From an uncultured Clostridia bacterium (lineage in GTDB: Bacteria > Bacillota > Clostridia > UBA1381 > UMGS1253), in the NCBI GenBank assembly GCA_937892135.1, contig CALAUK010000105.1:1-14110 (forward strand): DNA of 14,110 nt. The letters run 5' to 3'. Below are positions 12,296-14,110 of the stretch, piece after piece (position 1 is the stretch's first letter; the number at the start of each line of letters is the position of its first letter). The notes beneath the pieces were generated by a model. That model was given only the letters and a program-made list of their open reading frames with translations, ran no database searches and was not told the DNA's origin. The position numbers and the translations under genes were made by a program.

Positions 12296-12469
12296 ATGCA
12301 GACAGGAATTTTTACGCTTTTAGGTGTTATTTTAGGTGCGCTTTTAACAAAAAAGGACATTAAGTTAAATCTTTTTAAAAAGAGCGAAAAAAACACCTTA
12401 AAAGAAGAGGAAAACAGCATTATAAAGCAGTGGGAAAACTTACTTAATTATGACGGAGGTGTAAAGTAA
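12296..12469 (+). CDS. 57-residue single-pass membrane peptide between terminase and portal genes
   Basis: ATG at 12296 with an AAAGGAG site (12284-12290) five bases upstream; TAA at 12467-12469 is directly followed by the portal ATG. Residues 3-17 are hydrophobic (Gly-Ile-Phe-Thr-Leu-Leu-Gly-Val-Ile-Leu-Gly-Ala-Leu-Leu), enough for a short membrane anchor. Then Lys-Lys-Asp-Ile-Lys and a charged tail ending in Gln-Trp-Glu-Asn-Leu-Leu-Asn-Tyr-Asp-Gly-Gly. Its C-terminal codons carry the portal ribosome binding site (GACGGAGGT). It fills an otherwise empty gap with proper signals at both ends, so I call it real. Function is unknown; a structural cofactor of portal or head assembly is a guess. 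Confidence 0.72.
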   Translation: MQTGIFTLLGVILGALLTKKDIKLNLFKKSEKNTLKEEENSIIKQWENLLNYDGGVK

Positions 12470-13999
12470 ATGGAAAACAATGTTTTAACGCCTGAGATGG
12501 TCTATAACCAGTACAAAAAGGGCGTTTTGTACAACGAGAGCATAGGTCTTTACGATACGGTGGTTAAAAACGAAAACTTCTTTATCGGAAAACAGTGGGA
12601 GGGAGTTTCAGCGCCCGATCTGGACAAGCCTGTGTTTAACATTTTAAAAAGAGTTTCAAACCTTTTTATTTCTATGATTGTTTCAGACGATATAACGGCA
12701 TCTGTTAAGCCGTATTCTGCGGGGAATGAGACACTTTGCCGTATTGCCGAAAAAGAGGTTTTAAAGGCGATTGAATTTGCTCGCCTTAAAAAGAAAAACC
12801 GCGAGATTTTAAAAAATGCCTGCGTTGACGGAGACGGGTGTTTATATTTTTATTTTGACACAAAAGCACCTACGGGGCAGACGGCAAAGGGCTTTGTTAA
12901 TGCAGATGTTGTTGATAATACCAACGTTATTTTTGCCTCTTCGGCTTCTTCAGATGTTCAGAGCCAGCCTTACATAATTATTATCACAAGAAAGCCTCTT
13001 TCCGAGGCAAGAAAGATGGCACGCTCGTACGGTGTTTTAGAAGATGATGTTTTAAATATTAAGGGCGAGGCATCAGAAGAAAACTTTTACGGCCGTGAAA
13101 CCGAGGAGGAGGCTGTAAGCATTTACACAAGGTTTTATAAAGAAAACGGACGTGTCTTTGCATCGGTTTCAACAAAGGACCTTTTTATCCGTGAGCCTTT
13201 TGATACGGGGCTTTCGTTATACCCAATCGCATTTTTTAACTGGGAGAGAGTTAAAAACAGCTATCACGGTCAGGCGGCGGTAACTGAGCTTATCCCGAAC
13301 CAGATTTTTATAAACAAGTGCTACGCTATGGGAATGGACTATGTTAAAAAGATGGCGTTTCCGAAGCTTATTTATGATATTAACCGCTTTCCCAACGGCT
13401 TTTCAAACAAAATCGGCGAGGCGATATCGGTTGAGGGCGGAATAAATGATGCGGTTGCTTCGGCGTTTTCTATGCCTGATATGTCAAATCAGGTTATGGA
13501 GCTTGTTGAAAAAACCATGCAGTACACAAAAGAGTATATGGGTGCTTCCGATGCGACATTAGGTAATGTTAGGCCTGATAATGCGAGCGCGATTATTGCG
13601 GTTCAGAAAGCGTCAAATGCGCCTTTGGAATTGGTTAAGCTTTCGTTTTACCAGACGGTTGAGGATTATGTGAGAATTATTTTAGACATAATTTCTGCCT
13701 GCTACGGAAAAAGAGAGGTTGAACTTATAACTGACGAGGGCGAAACGATTACCACTCTTTTTGATTTTTCTTCTTTAAGAGAAATTGAATATAACTTGGA
13801 TGTTAACATTGGTGCAAGCACCTACTGGTCTGAGATTATGCAGGTGCAGACGGCAGACAACCTCTACACCAAGGGCATTATAACTGACCCTGTTATTTAC
13901 TTAAATTCTCTTCCCGACGGATATGTAAGAAACAAGCAGAAGATTGTTTCGGAGATTGAAAAAAACAGGGATAAGATAAAAATTGCGGAGACCGATTAA
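12470..13999 (+). CDS. Phage portal protein
   Basis: 509 residues, with start directly after the preceding stop codon and a GGAGGTG site about ten bases upstream. It opens with helices typical of portals (Tyr-Asn-Gln-Tyr-Lys-Lys-Gly, then Asn-Glu-Asn-Phe-Phe-Ile-Gly-Lys-Gln-Trp-Glu-Gly), followed by Lys-Pro-Val-Phe-Asn-Ile-Leu-Lys-Arg. The core contains Asp-Gly-Asp-Gly-Cys-Leu-Tyr-Phe-Tyr-Phe-Asp (about 119-129) and Tyr-Pro-Ile-Ala-Phe-Phe-Asn-Trp-Glu. The long C-terminal helix has Thr-Lys-Glu-Tyr-Met-Gly-Ala-Ser-Asp-Ala-Thr-Leu-Gly and Asn-Ala-Ser-Ala-Ile-Ile-Ala-Val-Gln. These features suit the large portal proteins of tailed phages of Clostridia. The portal forms the dodecameric DNA entry ring and docks the terminase encoded upstream. 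The gene is intact. The assignment rests on composition, size and position beside TerL more than on a single motif. Confidence 0.85.
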   Translation: MENNVLTPEMVYNQYKKGVLYNESIGLYDTVVKNENFFIGKQWEGVSAPDLDKPVFNILKRVSNLFISMIVSDDITASVKPYSAGNETLCRIAEKEVLKAIEFARLKKKNREILKNACVDGDGCLYFYFDTKAPTGQTAKGFVNADVVDNTNVIFASSASSDVQSQPYIIIITRKPLSEARKMARSYGVLEDDVLNIKGEASEENFYGRETEEEAVSIYTRFYKENGRVFASVSTKDLFIREPFDTGLSLYPIAFFNWERVKNSYHGQAAVTELIPNQIFINKCYAMGMDYVKKMAFPKLIYDINRFPNGFSNKIGEAISVEGGINDAVASAFSMPDMSNQVMELVEKTMQYTKEYMGASDATLGNVRPDNASAIIAVQKASNAPLELVKLSFYQTVEDYVRIILDIISACYGKREVELITDEGETITTLFDFSSLREIEYNLDVNIGASTYWSEIMQVQTADNLYTKGIITDPVIYLNSLPDGYVRNKQKIVSEIEKNRDKIKIAETD

Positions 14000-14008
14000 A
14001 AACGGGTT

Positions 14009-14110
14009 TTATCTTCTTACGCCAACTTTAGACAAAGCCGAAAGGAAGCTGAATATTTCTTCGGGGGAGAGATCCCCCGAAAACCCCCTTGTGCCGCCGC
14101 CAAGCGAAAA
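14009..14110 (-). CDS. Possible C-terminal fragment of a minus-strand gene (uncertain)
   Basis: The minus strand is open from the window edge to a TAA at 14009-14011 (33 residues). It encodes a Gly-rich start (Leu-Gly-Gly-Gly-Thr) and an amphipathic end with Leu-Ser-Pro-Glu-Glu-Ile-Phe-Ser-Phe-Leu-Ser-Ala-Leu-Ser-Lys. This reads like a natural protein tail with codons usual for this genome. However, two plus-strand frames are also open over the same stretch, so openness alone proves little. If real, it converges on the portal gene and would mark an early end of the phage module. Confidence 0.25.
   Translation of the reverse strand, partial: FSLGGGTRGFSGDLSPEEIFSFLSALSKVGVRR
14060..14081. other. 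Perfect GC-rich hairpin after the portal gene
   Basis: TTCGGGGG (14060-14067) and CCCCCGAA (14074-14081) form a perfect 8-bp stem around AGAGAT. No T tract follows on either strand, so it is not a standard terminator. A second C run (14084-14088) could compete for the G arm, as in an attenuator. It may also be part of a gene that continues past the window edge. Confidence 0.6.

Noticed and set aside
12019..12420. 133-codon open frame on the minus strand across the two small phage genes
   Set aside because: Its Ser/Phe-rich product is the usual shadow of Lys/Glu-rich plus-strand codons. The plus-strand genes have binding sites and operon spacing.
14000..14110. Stop-codon read-through extending the portal protein
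   Set aside because: The frame after the TAA stays open to the edge, but over 111 bases this is expected by chance. The added residues show no portal-like character and no read-through context is evident.

Overview
The window looks like chromosomal DNA of a low-GC Gram-positive bacterium, most likely an uncultured member of the Clostridia (Bacillota). The evidence is strong AGGAGG-type ribosome binding sites, near-perfect TTGACA/TATAAT promoters, A-tract/T-tract intrinsic terminators, AT-rich codon use, and protein families typical of gut or rumen Clostridia. This placement comes from style and gene content, not from a marker gene.

Layout. (1) 1-1052: the 3' part of a sodium:solute symporter (SSS) gene, ended by a bidirectional terminator (1051-1078). 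A large imperfect palindrome (1093-1169) follows. (2) 1174-4446: a minus-strand operon of a LysR regulator, azlC and azlD, in which each gene overlaps the next. It is divergent from an AlaA-type aminotransferase gene. The 102-bp divergent region holds a perfect consensus promoter for the regulator, a good promoter for the aminotransferase, and inverted repeats across both. The set reads as an amino acid export and transamination locus. (3) 4447-8267: a second perfect consensus promoter, nested inside a terminator-like hairpin, drives a tightly coupled three-gene operon. It encodes a ferritin-like/VIT membrane metal transporter, a GH20-type beta-N-acetylhexosaminidase and a dGTPase-like HD phosphohydrolase. 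(4) 8298-10400: a convergent minus-strand gene for a 700-residue glycosidase-like protein of no family I can name with certainty. It shares a bidirectional terminator with the previous operon. Two 14-bp operator-like sites, 21 bp apart, lie at and just upstream of its putative -35 box. (5) 10577-13999: a phage packaging module made of the terminase large subunit, a charged 79-residue protein, a 57-residue membrane peptide and a portal protein. No small terminase, integrase or capsid gene lies within the window. A compound palindromic insertion (11915-12030) separates the terminase from the rest. The last 110 bases hold a strong hairpin and only weak coding potential.

How it works together: groups 2 and 3 are host metabolic operons with clear transcription signals. 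Group 5 is the start of a prophage, or of a decayed or domesticated phage remnant; the window ends too early to say which. I found no CRISPR array, rRNA, tRNA or transposase gene.
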